DNA of 41,928 nucleotides from Limosilactobacillus difficilis (lineage in GTDB: Bacteria; Bacillota; Bacilli; Lactobacillales; Lactobacillaceae): assembly GCF_947387495.1 (NCBI RefSeq), contig NZ_CANDNU010000014.1, forward strand, positions 1 to 41,928, in the 5' to 3' direction. Below the pieces are notes generated by a model. It made no database searches. It was not told the origin of the DNA and saw only the letters and a program-made list of their open reading frames with translations. Numbering within the stretch: the stretch's first letter is position 1; every line of letters begins with the position of its first letter. The translations under genes were made by a program, and so were the position numbers. Below are positions 1 to 8,099 of this stretch, piece by piece.

Positions 1-12
1 AGAAAAATATTA

Positions 13-48
13 AACTATCAAACACCGTTTGAGATATTTTTTGAAGAA
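13..48 (+). terminator. Possible terminator of a gene left of the window
   Basis: A six-base-pair stem (TCAAAC / GTTTGA) with a three-base loop is followed by GATATTTTTT. This would suit a plus-strand gene ending left of the window, but the stem is short. Confidence 0.35.
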
Positions 49-84
49 CCGTTGCACTTAGTTTGACAATTCGTCCTCTTAAAA

Positions 85-154
85 AAAAGCACCTCACAGT
101 GTTCGCCGGCGTCATCACCGTTGTATTCGAACTTTGTGAGGTGTTGTTTTTTGA
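85..154 (-). terminator. Terminator downstream of the MFS gene, with a long arm-and-loop structure
   Basis: The arms CACCTCACA and TGTGAGGTG flank an interior that holds its own GTTCG/CGAAC pair. Read on the minus strand, the stem is followed by a run of T, directly after the MFS stop codon. T runs also follow on the plus strand, so it could act in both directions. Confidence 0.7.
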
Positions 155-164
155 TTGCGATAAA

Positions 165-1385
165 TTAGATTTGGGCCTTGCTACCAGTGTGCTTCATGAT
201 GATGATCGCCACAAGAAGGATCAGTGCCAGGATGATTTCACTGATTCCGGCATTCACAACCGCTTGTTGGGCCGTCGCGCCGAGCAGCTTCCCACCATAT
301 GGTGAGAGAAAAGAGCCCAGGTTGGAGCCGACCAGGACTACCGAGGTAAAGAACGGTGCCCGCGCAGGCGTGGTGCTTTCGCTGACCCGCGTGAAGATGT
401 ACGGGATCGACAGGGAACTGGCAATTCCGGAGACAGCGGCAATGACCTGAATGGTCAGCACGGAATTGCTTTTGCCGATCAGAAAAATGCAGATGCCGCC
501 GAGAACAATGCTGATTGGCAGGACGTATTGCCGCATCAGTTTATAGGCCGGGCCAAACAGGAAGCCCCCGATCACCGTTGCAATGTTGACGATCGACCAG
601 GTCGTCGCTGCCTGGGTAGCCGTTCCGATGTGCGATTGAACAAAGAAAGTTGGCAATTTGACAGCAAAGACCATCGTGAAAATCAACAGTAAGAAGATCA
701 GAAGCGTGTAAACGATGATCAGACCGACCGAATCCGTCTTCATGGCGTGGCCCGCCTTCGCAGCAGCGGCCCGCTCTTTTGCCTGTTCTGCCTCCTGCCG
801 GGCTAGTGCCCCGGTTTTCTCCGGGTCGGGCACAAAGAAGATGAATAAGATCAGCGTCGGAATAAATAGCAGGTAGGCCCAGTAAGCCGCATGCCAGCCG
901 AAAACCAGCAGCTTGCCGGCAACATAGGTCATAATTGCCGTCCCGATCCCGGCGATGGCCGACCGCCAGCCCATCAACCGGGCCCGCTTGTCGCCATAGA
1001 AGAAGACTCCGATCATACTAATTGCCAGCGGGTTAGCCAGGCCAATCCCGATCCCGAGAATTGCCCGGGAAATGAGAACCACCGCGAACTGGTTCGCCAC
1101 GGCTGGGATAATGGAAGCCACAGACGCAATCGCCAGACCCAGAATGGCCGTCTTCTTCTGGCCGATCTGTTTGACGACCGCGCCACTGACTAGAACAAAG
1201 ATTGTGACGAATACTGAGACAATCGTCGTGACCAGTTCGATGTGCACCAGTGATTCTTGAGGAAAACTCTTCGCCATCCCCGGAATGGTCGCGTTAACTA
1301 CGCTGGCCGACTGTTCAACGATGTTCAATGATAAGAGGGCAATAATGACGAGCCATTCCCGCCCCTTGCTGAGTGCTGCTGACAT
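165..1385 (-). CDS. MFS transporter, last gene of the rhamnoside operon
   Basis: This 406-residue integral membrane protein has the length, hydrophobic segment pattern and central basic loop (about residues 190-220) of a 12-helix major facilitator. The basic motif after helix 2 reads VVKQIGQKK, as in MFS loop 2-3. A strong AAGGAGG site overlaps the stop codon of the GH78 gene 13 bases upstream, so the two are almost certainly cotranscribed. The neighbouring alpha-L-rhamnosidase suggests import of a rhamnoside, a released sugar or an aglycone, but the substrate cannot be read from sequence. It is a different MFS branch from the truncated transporter at 2991-3960, so it is not a duplicate. The frame is intact; expression is doubtful because the operon start seems deleted. 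Confidence 0.85.
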   Translation of the reverse strand: MSAALSKGREWLVIIALLSLNIVEQSASVVNATIPGMAKSFPQESLVHIELVTTIVSVFVTIFVLVSGAVVKQIGQKKTAILGLAIASVASIIPAVANQFAVVLISRAILGIGIGLANPLAISMIGVFFYGDKRARLMGWRSAIAGIGTAIMTYVAGKLLVFGWHAAYWAYLLFIPTLILFIFFVPDPEKTGALARQEAEQAKERAAAAKAGHAMKTDSVGLIIVYTLLIFLLLIFTMVFAVKLPTFFVQSHIGTATQAATTWSIVNIATVIGGFLFGPAYKLMRQYVLPISIVLGGICIFLIGKSNSVLTIQVIAAVSGIASSLSIPYIFTRVSESTTPARAPFFTSVVLVGSNLGSFLSPYGGKLLGATAQQAVVNAGISEIILALILLVAIIIMKHTGSKAQI

Positions 1386-1398
1386 TTTGAACTCCTCC

Positions 1399-2976
1399 TT
1401 AATGCTGGCCGTACTTCTTCAACAGATAAACTGGCGTGCAGCTCCAGGCGTGACAATACGAGTTAACAATCGGGCTCCCGTACGGGGAGAAGGCTGGCTT
1501 TTCCGGTTCAAAAGCCTCCCAGTATGTATCGGCACCCAGCTGACACATCTTGCCCCAGTAAGTTTTCATCAGCTTGATCGCTTCATCGTGCAAGCCCGCT
1601 TCAAAGAGCGCTTCGGTGACGTGGTGATACATGTACGGCGTTGCAATCCCCCGGACTGGGAAGAGTTGTTCAACCGTCTTCTTCATCAGGGCCTGGTTGG
1701 CATCGTCGTCCAGGACGTGGGCGAGTACCATCCAGACCTGGGAAGCGATGTTGACTTCGCGGTCTGGACCGGAGACGAAGAATCCCCGTTTCGCATCAAA
1801 CAATCCTTTCGCGTAGTCTTCCAGTTTGGCCAACTGTTCCTGGTACTTAGTCACTTCGGCATCGCCCATTCGCTTTGCCAGGTCAATCAGCTGCCGGAGA
1901 GCGTAAATCGTGATCGCCTGACCACAAGCCGTCTTGTCAAATTCGTTGGACCAGTCGACAAAGACCGGATAATCTTCATCAGCTTTCACCCGTCCGTCGG
2001 CAGCAATGTAGCGCTGGGTATAAGCCCACTGCTTTTTGGCAATTGGGTACAGATCCTCCAGAATTTCCCGATCCTCCCCCTGCTTTTCTAAATCATCGAG
2101 TGTCGAGATGAAGAAAAGACTGTAGTCGTACATAAAGGTGTCGTCCGGGATGTAATCCTGGTTGGTGAAGACGTTCGCGCTGATCCGCCCATCCGTGGTC
2201 GTCATCGCGCCAAAAAGGTAAAGGCAGCGTTTGACCAAGGCCCGATTGTCATAGGTCGCGTAATTAGCGAGGGCTTGCAGCCGCAGGTCACCGAGCCACA
2301 GCCGCCGATCCCGTTTTGGTCCGTCTTCGAAAACATCTTGCATGCAATCGTGGAGGGTGTTGAGCCCCACCTGATAGATCCGTTGCAAAACCGGATCGTC
2401 CAGCTTCGGGGCAGCCACGGTTGGCGTTGTCACCGCACTCTGGGCCACCGCCGTTGGATTAGAGAAGACGGCCTGCCACTTTGGCGACGAATCGATCACG
2501 TCGATTTCCACGTAGCGGAAACTGTAACGTCGTGGCAGTTCGAGGTCTACCGGTAACGAATCAAGGTGCAGGGTTTCTTCTTGAATCCAGGCTTTACTCA
2601 ACCAGCCATCATATTCGCTCGCCTGGTGGGCCAACTCATTAGGCATTTCGGCAAAGCGGAATTTGACGGCAAGCGGCGCATCCATCGGCGAACCGGTATG
2701 TTCGATATGAATTTTGAAGCGCCCGACGACGTGCCGACCGAAGTCGATGATCACTTTGCCATCCCGACTGAGTTTACGGCTAGCCAGATCAGCCATCGTT
2801 CCCTCTTGCTCGAGCCCGATTCCTTCGAGCTTGGTCACGTCGTCAGTCAACTTCACCAGTGCTTGACCAGTAATCGTCTGGCGATGAATTTCCGGCCGGT
2901 TTTCATCAGCCTTCTTCAGCAGATCGAGCCGGTGATTGAATTTGAGATCGTTATTAATTTGAAATTTGAAAGCCAT
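1399..2976 (-). CDS. GH78-type alpha-L-rhamnosidase, short single-module form
   Basis: A 525-residue cytoplasmic glycosidase with no signal peptide. An N-terminal beta-rich portion (about 1-180) precedes an all-alpha six-hairpin catalytic domain (about 190-525). The catalytic-region motif EDGPKRDR (Asp218) and the later TYWEAF (Glu) match positions of the general acid and base in short GH78 enzymes of the Klebsiella oxytoca / Lactobacillus RhaB2 kind. I infer this from memory of the family. Many GH78 proteins are 800-1000 residues with extra modules, which are absent here. It would cut terminal L-rhamnose from imported plant glycosides such as rutinosides. A GGGGA site precedes the ATG, 14 bases after the upstream MFS stop. 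Its promoter probably lay in the deleted segment near 3960. Confidence 0.85.
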   Translation of the reverse strand: MAFKFQINNDLKFNHRLDLLKKADENRPEIHRQTITGQALVKLTDDVTKLEGIGLEQEGTMADLASRKLSRDGKVIIDFGRHVVGRFKIHIEHTGSPMDAPLAVKFRFAEMPNELAHQASEYDGWLSKAWIQEETLHLDSLPVDLELPRRYSFRYVEIDVIDSSPKWQAVFSNPTAVAQSAVTTPTVAAPKLDDPVLQRIYQVGLNTLHDCMQDVFEDGPKRDRRLWLGDLRLQALANYATYDNRALVKRCLYLFGAMTTTDGRISANVFTNQDYIPDDTFMYDYSLFFISTLDDLEKQGEDREILEDLYPIAKKQWAYTQRYIAADGRVKADEDYPVFVDWSNEFDKTACGQAITIYALRQLIDLAKRMGDAEVTKYQEQLAKLEDYAKGLFDAKRGFFVSGPDREVNIASQVWMVLAHVLDDDANQALMKKTVEQLFPVRGIATPYMYHHVTEALFEAGLHDEAIKLMKTYWGKMCQLGADTYWEAFEPEKPAFSPYGSPIVNSYCHAWSCTPVYLLKKYGQH

Positions 2977-2990
2977 CTGTATTCATCCCC

Positions 2991-3960
2991 TTACTGGCCG
3001 ATGTGATATTTCTTCTCTAAACGGGTCATGGCAAAGCCAAAGGCAAAGGCCACCAGAATCATGATCGAGAAGCCAAGCATCGTCTTCTTAATCACGGATT
3101 GCACTACCAGAGCCGGCGTCACGAAGGCAAAAACTCCGCAGAGGAAACGGGAGAAGCCGCCGATAAAGCCTTGAATAGAAGACCGTACTTCGACCGGAAA
3201 GGCTTCCTGGGTCCAGACCTTGTAAATAGCTTCACCGGCAATATTTGAACCAATGCTGGTGACCCCAATGGCGATCACAATTGGCCAGAGGTCGTGTCTG
3301 AGAACTACCAGTGAGAACATCCCGAGGAACTGAATGATCATCCCGACAACGAAGAACTTGTTCCGATAAGTTGAACCAGCCGCCTTGGCAAAAGCCATCG
3401 CTGCAAACAGAGAGATAAAGTTGAGGACGAGACCCGCCCCGGTAGCAAAGGTCTGACTAGCGTGGGCCTGCACTAGCATAAAGGTTTGGAATTGACCAAA
3501 GGTGTTAGCTAAGATATTCCAGCAGCAGTAGAAGACGATGATGCAGATAAACATCTGCAGGTACATCTTCTTGTGTTCGCCAAAGAGCACGCTCTTAATG
3601 GAAACCTTTGCCGGCCCGTCAGCGCTCTTTTCCCGAGCCAGCCGCCGTTGTTCACCTGCTTCGTGAAAGGCCTTGAATTTCTGGGAGAAAGTCCGCCAGG
3701 CCCAAATGAATAAGGCAAAAACGGCCAAGCAGGCAAAGACAATCCGGGCACCGGTAGCACCGGCCATCTTGGAAACGATGAAAGCAGCCCCGTAAGAAGC
3801 GAAGACCCCGACCTGCCAGAAAATCTGGGTAGAAGCCACCAGCTTGGATGAAGTTTCATCATCCGGTGCGTCGTGGGACAACATCGTCAAACTGATCGGC
3901 AAATCCAGACCCGAAGCTAGCCCCGTCACAATCGCACCGATAAGCAAGGTCGCATAATTA
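2991..3960 (-). pseudogene. 5'-truncated MFS transporter (rhamnoside permease type)
   Basis: About 320 residues of an MFS sugar permease remain, reading in frame from the junction near 3960 (NYATLLIGAIVTG) to a normal stop. They cover roughly helices 4-12, including the central cytoplasmic loop and the EAFPVEVRSSIQG motif near helix 10-11. Full-length relatives are about 450-480 residues, so some 130-150 N-terminal residues are missing. A TTG codon at 3947 could start the frame but has no good ribosome-binding site. Immediately beyond the break lies the headless AraC gene on the other strand. The remaining helices cannot make a working carrier as known for the family. Confidence 0.8.
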
Positions 3961-3961
3961 G

Positions 3962-4228
3962 GGGCACAGCTTCAAGGAACTCTTGCAGTTGCGACGCTTG
4001 AATATCGCCAGCAATATGATCGAACAGACCAACATGAGTATCGGCCAAATTAGCGAGTACGTCGGCTACGACAACCACTCGTCACTTTTTCGCCTGTTCA
4101 AGCAAATTCTCCATACGACCCCGACCCAATACCGGCAACGAGTCACCCATCCCCACCAGCTGGACGTTGACGTCGGCTATTTCAAAAACCTCGCCGCAAT
4201 CACTGATGAAGATGAACCAGACGACTAA
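3962..4228 (+). pseudogene. C-terminal remnant of an AraC-family regulator
   Basis: The frame opens at the junction (GHSFKELLQLRRLNIAS) and gives the second helix-turn-helix of an AraC/XylS DNA-binding domain, with MSIGQISEYVGYDNHSSLFR and the closing TPTQYR motif. A TAG codon at 3959 shows the frame does not continue leftward, so the N-terminal sensing domain and first helix-turn-helix are gone. About 88 codons remain of an expected 270-300. The orientation, divergent from the MFS-GH78-MFS operon, is typical of the local activator of a glycoside operon. Its loss together with the MFS start is best explained by one deletion. Confidence 0.8.
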
Positions 4229-4262
4229 AAAAACCGCCAAGCATTGACACTTGACGGTTTAT
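4226..4262 (-). terminator. Terminator shared by the GH3 gene and the araC remnant
   Basis: The arms AACCGCCAAG and CTTGACGGTT (one mismatch) flank an eight-base loop. On the minus strand the stem is followed by TTTTTTT, so the GH3 gene is the main client. Plus-strand T content is weaker. Confidence 0.8.
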
Positions 4263-4283
4263 TCATTTTAACTGTTCTTTGCA

Positions 4284-6488
4284 CTAGGCATTAGCCAGCC
4301 GAATCAATTGCTGAACTTCTTCTGGGCTGATGCCCGCCATCACCAGCGACCGCAATGGAATGTTGGCAAAGATGGCAGCATTGTCAGAGTTGAGAATAGT
4401 AGCCAGCTTATCAGCCAGGCCGGTTTCCTGCAGAGCCCGCTTAATTGTTGGGGTCTGGTGCTTCATCATGTCGCCAACGTAGGTTTCGCTAGTCAGACGA
4501 ACCTGCACCGGCGTCCCCAGCTGGTAGTCAATTCGCTGGTGAAGGCGAATGTCCGCTACCGAACTGCCAATAAAGATCTCATATTCACCATTATCAGCCT
4601 GCCAAACCTCTTGCTCCGGATTGTACCAGGCGAAGGCGCGCCGCGGCAGAACCCGGCTGATCGTCTTGCTTTGTCCCGGCTCCAGTTCGACTTTGACGAA
4701 ATCACGTAATTCCTTAGCCGGCTTTTCGATCATGCTAACCCGGTTGCCGACGTAAATTTGTGCGACTTCCTTGCCCGCAACTTGGCCAGTGTTGGTGAGC
4801 TTAAAGCTGACCGTCAATTGACCATCTGCCTGCTTAACGGCCAGATCACTGTACTGGAAGCTGGTGTAGGACAGGCCGTGGCCGAACGGAAAACGGACTG
4901 GCAAATGTTTGGAGTCATAGTAGCGATAGCCAACCAACAGGCCTTCACGGTAGTTTTCGTTATTTTTGTCCTGGTCAAAGGTCGGGTATGTCGGATTATC
5001 TGACAGCTTGAACGGGAAACTTTCGCTGAGCTTGCCCGACGGGTTAACACGTCCCAACAAAATGTCCCAAGTTGCCTCACCAACGGCTTCGCCGGCCAGG
5101 TAGGTTTCGACGATTGCCGGCACCTGATCAGCCCACGGCATCGCTACGACGGAACCATTTTGCAAGACGACAGTGAGATGGGGGTTGACGGCCCGCAGCT
5201 TAGCCAAGAGCTCGGTTTGGTTGGCGGGCAAGTCGATACTGGTCTTGTCAAAGCCTTCTGATTCCATGGCCGCCGGAAAGCCTGCAAAGAAGACCACCTG
5301 ATCGCTTTGCTTAGCAAGGTCGAGCGCCGCAGCCGTCAGCTGCTCGTCTTCCTGATCACTGGTCAGTTCATAGCCCTGGGCATAGCGGGCGCCAGCTGGC
5401 ATGGCATCCAGCGGGCTCACCAAGTGATGGGCATTGACATGCGATGAACCGGCCCCTTGGTAGCGAGGGTGTTCAGCAAGTTCACCAATCACGGCCAGCT
5501 TCGTATCGTTCGTCAGTGGTAGTTCTTGATCATCATTCTTCAGCAGGACAATCCCGTCATCGGCAAGCTGACGAGCGAAACGGTGTTGTTCCTCCTTGTC
5601 ATAATCGCTCACTTCCCCTTCACTGCCCCAGCGTTCCACCATTTTGAGGACGCGGAGGGCGCTGCGGTTCAGAATTGCCTCGTCGAGCCGTCCTTCATTT
5701 ACAGCCTGCACAATTTCGTCAACCGATGCCTGACCGTTGCCGGGCATTTCTAGGTCGAGTCCGGCTTTGAGGGCCGCGACATGGTCAGCAACAGCACCCC
5801 AATCAGACATAACCAGGCCGGTAAAGCCCCATTCATCGCGGAGGATCCGGGTCAAAAGACGCTGGTTTTGTGAGTTCAAGGTTCCATTGATTTTATTGTA
5901 AGAACACATGATGGTCGCCGGATGGGCCTGTTTGACGACCCGCTCGAACTGTGCCAGATAAATCTCCCGCATGGTCCGTTCATCGACATTAGAAGACGAA
6001 GTAAAGCGTTGATTTTCCCGATTATTGAGGGCGAAGTGCTTCACCGACACCCCGACGTCCTCGCTCTGCACCCCCTTGACGTAAGCAGTCGCCATCCGGC
6101 CGGCAAGCAAGGGGTCTTCAGAAAAGTACTCGAAATTACGGCCGGCAAGCGGGCTGCGTTTGATGTTGACACCGGGACCAAGTAGCACCCCAATGCGTTC
6201 CGCCTTGGCGGCAATCCCCAGGTGCTGTCCCAGCTTTAAGAGACCATCATCGTCAAAAGATGCCGCCGTCAAGGCAGAGCAAGGAAAACAAACCGCATCC
6301 ACACTATCGTTCAATCCCAAGGCGTCCGCATCGTCAGCTTGTTTCCGCAAACCAGAAGGGCCGTCCGTCAGCATCATCTTTTTACTGCCGGGAACTTCGG
6401 CAGTAAACCAAAAATCGTGACCGGTAACCAATGATGCCCTTTCCGCTAACGTCAAGCCTTCAACAAATTTCAAATCAACTTTTGTCAT
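4284..6488 (-). CDS. Glycoside hydrolase family 3 beta-glucosidase
   Basis: A cytoplasmic 734-residue GH3 enzyme with three domains in order: a TIM-barrel-like domain (about 1-280), an alpha/beta sandwich (about 310-540) and a C-terminal fibronectin-III-like domain (about 570-650). The nucleophile motif GLVMSDWGAV places the catalytic aspartate at residue 229. The substrate-binding KHF motif is near residue 150. It should hydrolyse aryl or alkyl beta-glucosides after uptake. A GTG nine bases upstream lies inside the ribosome-binding site, so the ATG at 6488, eight bases after AAGGAG, is the likely start. It is monocistronic, with its own -10 box, a cre-like site and a terminator. It may work with the adjacent rhamnosidase on plant rutinosides, which is inference from position. 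Confidence 0.92.
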   Translation of the reverse strand: MTKVDLKFVEGLTLAERASLVTGHDFWFTAEVPGSKKMMLTDGPSGLRKQADDADALGLNDSVDAVCFPCSALTAASFDDDGLLKLGQHLGIAAKAERIGVLLGPGVNIKRSPLAGRNFEYFSEDPLLAGRMATAYVKGVQSEDVGVSVKHFALNNRENQRFTSSSNVDERTMREIYLAQFERVVKQAHPATIMCSYNKINGTLNSQNQRLLTRILRDEWGFTGLVMSDWGAVADHVAALKAGLDLEMPGNGQASVDEIVQAVNEGRLDEAILNRSALRVLKMVERWGSEGEVSDYDKEEQHRFARQLADDGIVLLKNDDQELPLTNDTKLAVIGELAEHPRYQGAGSSHVNAHHLVSPLDAMPAGARYAQGYELTSDQEDEQLTAAALDLAKQSDQVVFFAGFPAAMESEGFDKTSIDLPANQTELLAKLRAVNPHLTVVLQNGSVVAMPWADQVPAIVETYLAGEAVGEATWDILLGRVNPSGKLSESFPFKLSDNPTYPTFDQDKNNENYREGLLVGYRYYDSKHLPVRFPFGHGLSYTSFQYSDLAVKQADGQLTVSFKLTNTGQVAGKEVAQIYVGNRVSMIEKPAKELRDFVKVELEPGQSKTISRVLPRRAFAWYNPEQEVWQADNGEYEIFIGSSVADIRLHQRIDYQLGTPVQVRLTSETYVGDMMKHQTPTIKRALQETGLADKLATILNSDNAAIFANIPLRSLVMAGISPEEVQQLIRLANA

Positions 6489-6520
6489 GCCACTCACTCC
6501 TTCAAAAGATTACACTAAAT

Positions 6521-6526
6521 ATTATA
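6521..6526 (-). promoter_or_regulatory. -10 box of the GH3 gene
   Basis: A consensus TATAAT lies about 33 bases before the GH3 start codon on the minus strand. No good -35 hexamer is visible at the right distance, since the region is occupied by the cre-like site. This may mean dependence on an activator or a weak promoter. Confidence 0.55.
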
Positions 6527-6533
6527 AGTCGAA

Positions 6534-6547
6534 TGTAAGCGGTTTAG
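6534..6547. promoter_or_regulatory. cre-like site (CcpA) over the GH3 promoter
   Basis: TGTAAGCGGTTTAG matches 12 of 14 positions of the cre consensus TGWAANCGNTNWCA, failing only at the last two bases. It lies just upstream of the GH3 -10 box, so CcpA bound here would block RNA polymerase. This fits carbon catabolite repression of a beta-glucosidase. Confidence 0.6.
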
Positions 6548-6667
6548 GTAGCTCACAAAACCAGCAAATCGGTTGCATAATTCCACGTTAGTGCTTGGGA
6601 AGGGCTTTACCTTCTTTCCTAAACTGTTGTAAAATTAGGTTAGAATATTGGAGAGGAGGTTATGAGA

Positions 6668-7162
6668 ATGGCTCAACAATACCAACATATCCTTGTACCA
6701 GTTGATGGTTCACAAGAAGCCGAATTAGCTTTTAAGAAGGCCGTCGCTGTTGCAAAACGTAATGGCGTTGACACTGAACTTCGGCTGTTGCACGTTGTCG
6801 ATACCCGGGCTTTCCAAAACATCTCTAGTTTTGACAGCTCAATGGTTGAACAAGTAACAGATACAGCCAAGAAGACGTTAGATCAATACGTTGACTATGC
6901 TAAGAAACAAGGCCTGAAAAACGTCAGCTACACCATTGAATATGGTGCCCCAAAGACAATTATCGCCCGTGATATTCCAAAGAAGATGAACGCTGACCTG
7001 ATTATGATTGGGGCTACTGGTCTCAATGCCGTCGAACGCATTCTGATCGGTTCCGTCACCGAATTCGTTACCCGCACCGCAATTTGCGATGTGCTGGTCG
7101 TTCGGACTGATTTAGACAACCAACCAATTCCGGTAAAGCGTGGTCGCAAGCGTGATCACTAA
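6668..7162 (+). CDS. Universal stress protein UspA family, ATP-binding type
   Basis: A 164-residue single-domain Usp with the alpha/beta nucleotide-binding fold. It begins YQHILVPVDGS and carries the ATP-binding signature G-x2-G-x9-G-S at GATGLNAVERILIGS. The upstream ATG at 6662 is only two bases from the AGGAGG site; the one at 6668 is eight bases away and is preferred. It stands alone, divergent from the GH3 gene and facing a bidirectional terminator. UspA proteins are usually induced in growth arrest or stress, but the partner or role of this one cannot be told from sequence. A possible -10 (TAGAAT at 6641) lies upstream without a clear -35. Confidence 0.9.
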   Translation: MAQQYQHILVPVDGSQEAELAFKKAVAVAKRNGVDTELRLLHVVDTRAFQNISSFDSSMVEQVTDTAKKTLDQYVDYAKKQGLKNVSYTIEYGAPKTIIARDIPKKMNADLIMIGATGLNAVERILIGSVTEFVTRTAICDVLVVRTDLDNQPIPVKRGRKRDH

Positions 7163-7183
7163 TCGCAAAGATCACCGTACAAT

Positions 7184-7223
7184 AAAAGCCAAGTGCCTGC
7201 ATCGAAGGCGCTTGGCTTTTTCT
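7184..7223. terminator. Bidirectional terminator between uspA and the HTH-TPR gene
   Basis: The arms AAGCCAAGTGCC and GGCGCTTGGCTT form a strong stem, near perfect, with T-rich tails on both strands. The two flanking genes converge on it. Confidence 0.85.
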
Positions 7224-8066
7224 TTAGTTCAACTTCTCTAATTGCTTGCTAATTTCTTCGGTCCGGTTATCATTTTGTAAAATGATGCTCAGGCTATGAG
7301 CAATTTGCAAATCCTCTTTGCCCTGGTCGGTTTGCTCTAAGCCCAGTTCGGCCTGGCCCCGCATCTGATAAAGTGCGTCCAGCAAGAACATCGATGCTTC
7401 GGCCTGGCAAGCACGAATGCCACGGTTAACCGTTTGGATGGCTGCTTGGTACTGGCCGAGACGCAAATAAAGTGAAGTGATGTCGTGGTAGAGGATCACC
7501 CACTGCTGCTTGCCGCCGATCAGCTGCTTATCGTCAATCAGGTTGACGGCCCGCATGGCAAAACGACTGGCCCGCTTTTGATTATCCCGCTTTTCGTAGG
7601 CCAAGGCCATCCCGACCGTCGTCATTGCCAGGTAAATATTGGCACTGGTCGTGGAGAATTGGGTCAGCACTAACTCAAAATTAAAGATTGCCTCGTCGAC
7701 CTGGTTATTGGCAACTTGAATCCGCCCTAACAGGTAGTAATAACGTTGTTTGTCAATGTCCGTCGTCAATTGCTTGACTTTGACCCGGTTTAACTTAGCC
7801 TGTGCTTCTTCGTATTGGTTGTGAACTAACAGAATGCTAACCTCGTCAAAAATCGAAGTCAGTGAAACGTTGTCACTCTTGATGATTTGATCAACGTCAA
7901 TATCCAGCCGAGCACAGATCGCCGTTAGAATGTTCATTTTGGGAATCCGGTTCTGCTTCTCCATTAAACTGATGGTTGCCTGCGTACAAATCCCTTCAGC
8001 TAATGCAGTCTGTGAAAGCCCACGCTTTTTACGAATCTTTTTAAGTTCGTCACCCTTCAGTTTCAT
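7224..8066 (-). CDS. Helix-turn-helix (XRE) regulator with TPR-like sensor domain
   Basis: A 280-residue cytoplasmic regulator. Residues 1-65 are an XRE helix-turn-helix (LKKIRKKRGLSQTALAEG, then QATISLMEK). The rest is all-helical, with repeated 34-residue-like units (for example YYLLGRIQVANNQVDEAIFNFE) typical of TPR domains. Size and layout fit the Rgg/PlcR (RRNPP) class, whose TPR domains often bind short secreted peptides. I see no small peptide gene next to it, so a signal is unproven. The ATG at 8066 follows GAAGGAA at good spacing; the longer GTG start at 8096 has none. It lies 33 bases after the glycerophosphodiesterase gene and may share its transcript. Confidence 0.85.
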   Translation of the reverse strand: MKLKGDELKKIRKKRGLSQTALAEGICTQATISLMEKQNRIPKMNILTAICARLDIDVDQIIKSDNVSLTSIFDEVSILLVHNQYEEAQAKLNRVKVKQLTTDIDKQRYYYLLGRIQVANNQVDEAIFNFELVLTQFSTTSANIYLAMTTVGMALAYEKRDNQKRASRFAMRAVNLIDDKQLIGGKQQWVILYHDITSLYLRLGQYQAAIQTVNRGIRACQAEASMFLLDALYQMRGQAELGLEQTDQGKEDLQIAHSLSIILQNDNRTEEISKQLEKLN

Positions 8067-8099
8067 TCCAATTCCTTCTTTTCGTTGTTTTATCACTTA

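Noticed and set aside
1285-2091. 268-codon plus-strand frame opposite the GH78 and MFS genes
   Set aside because: Antisense shadow of two well-identified genes; no motif or ribosome site.
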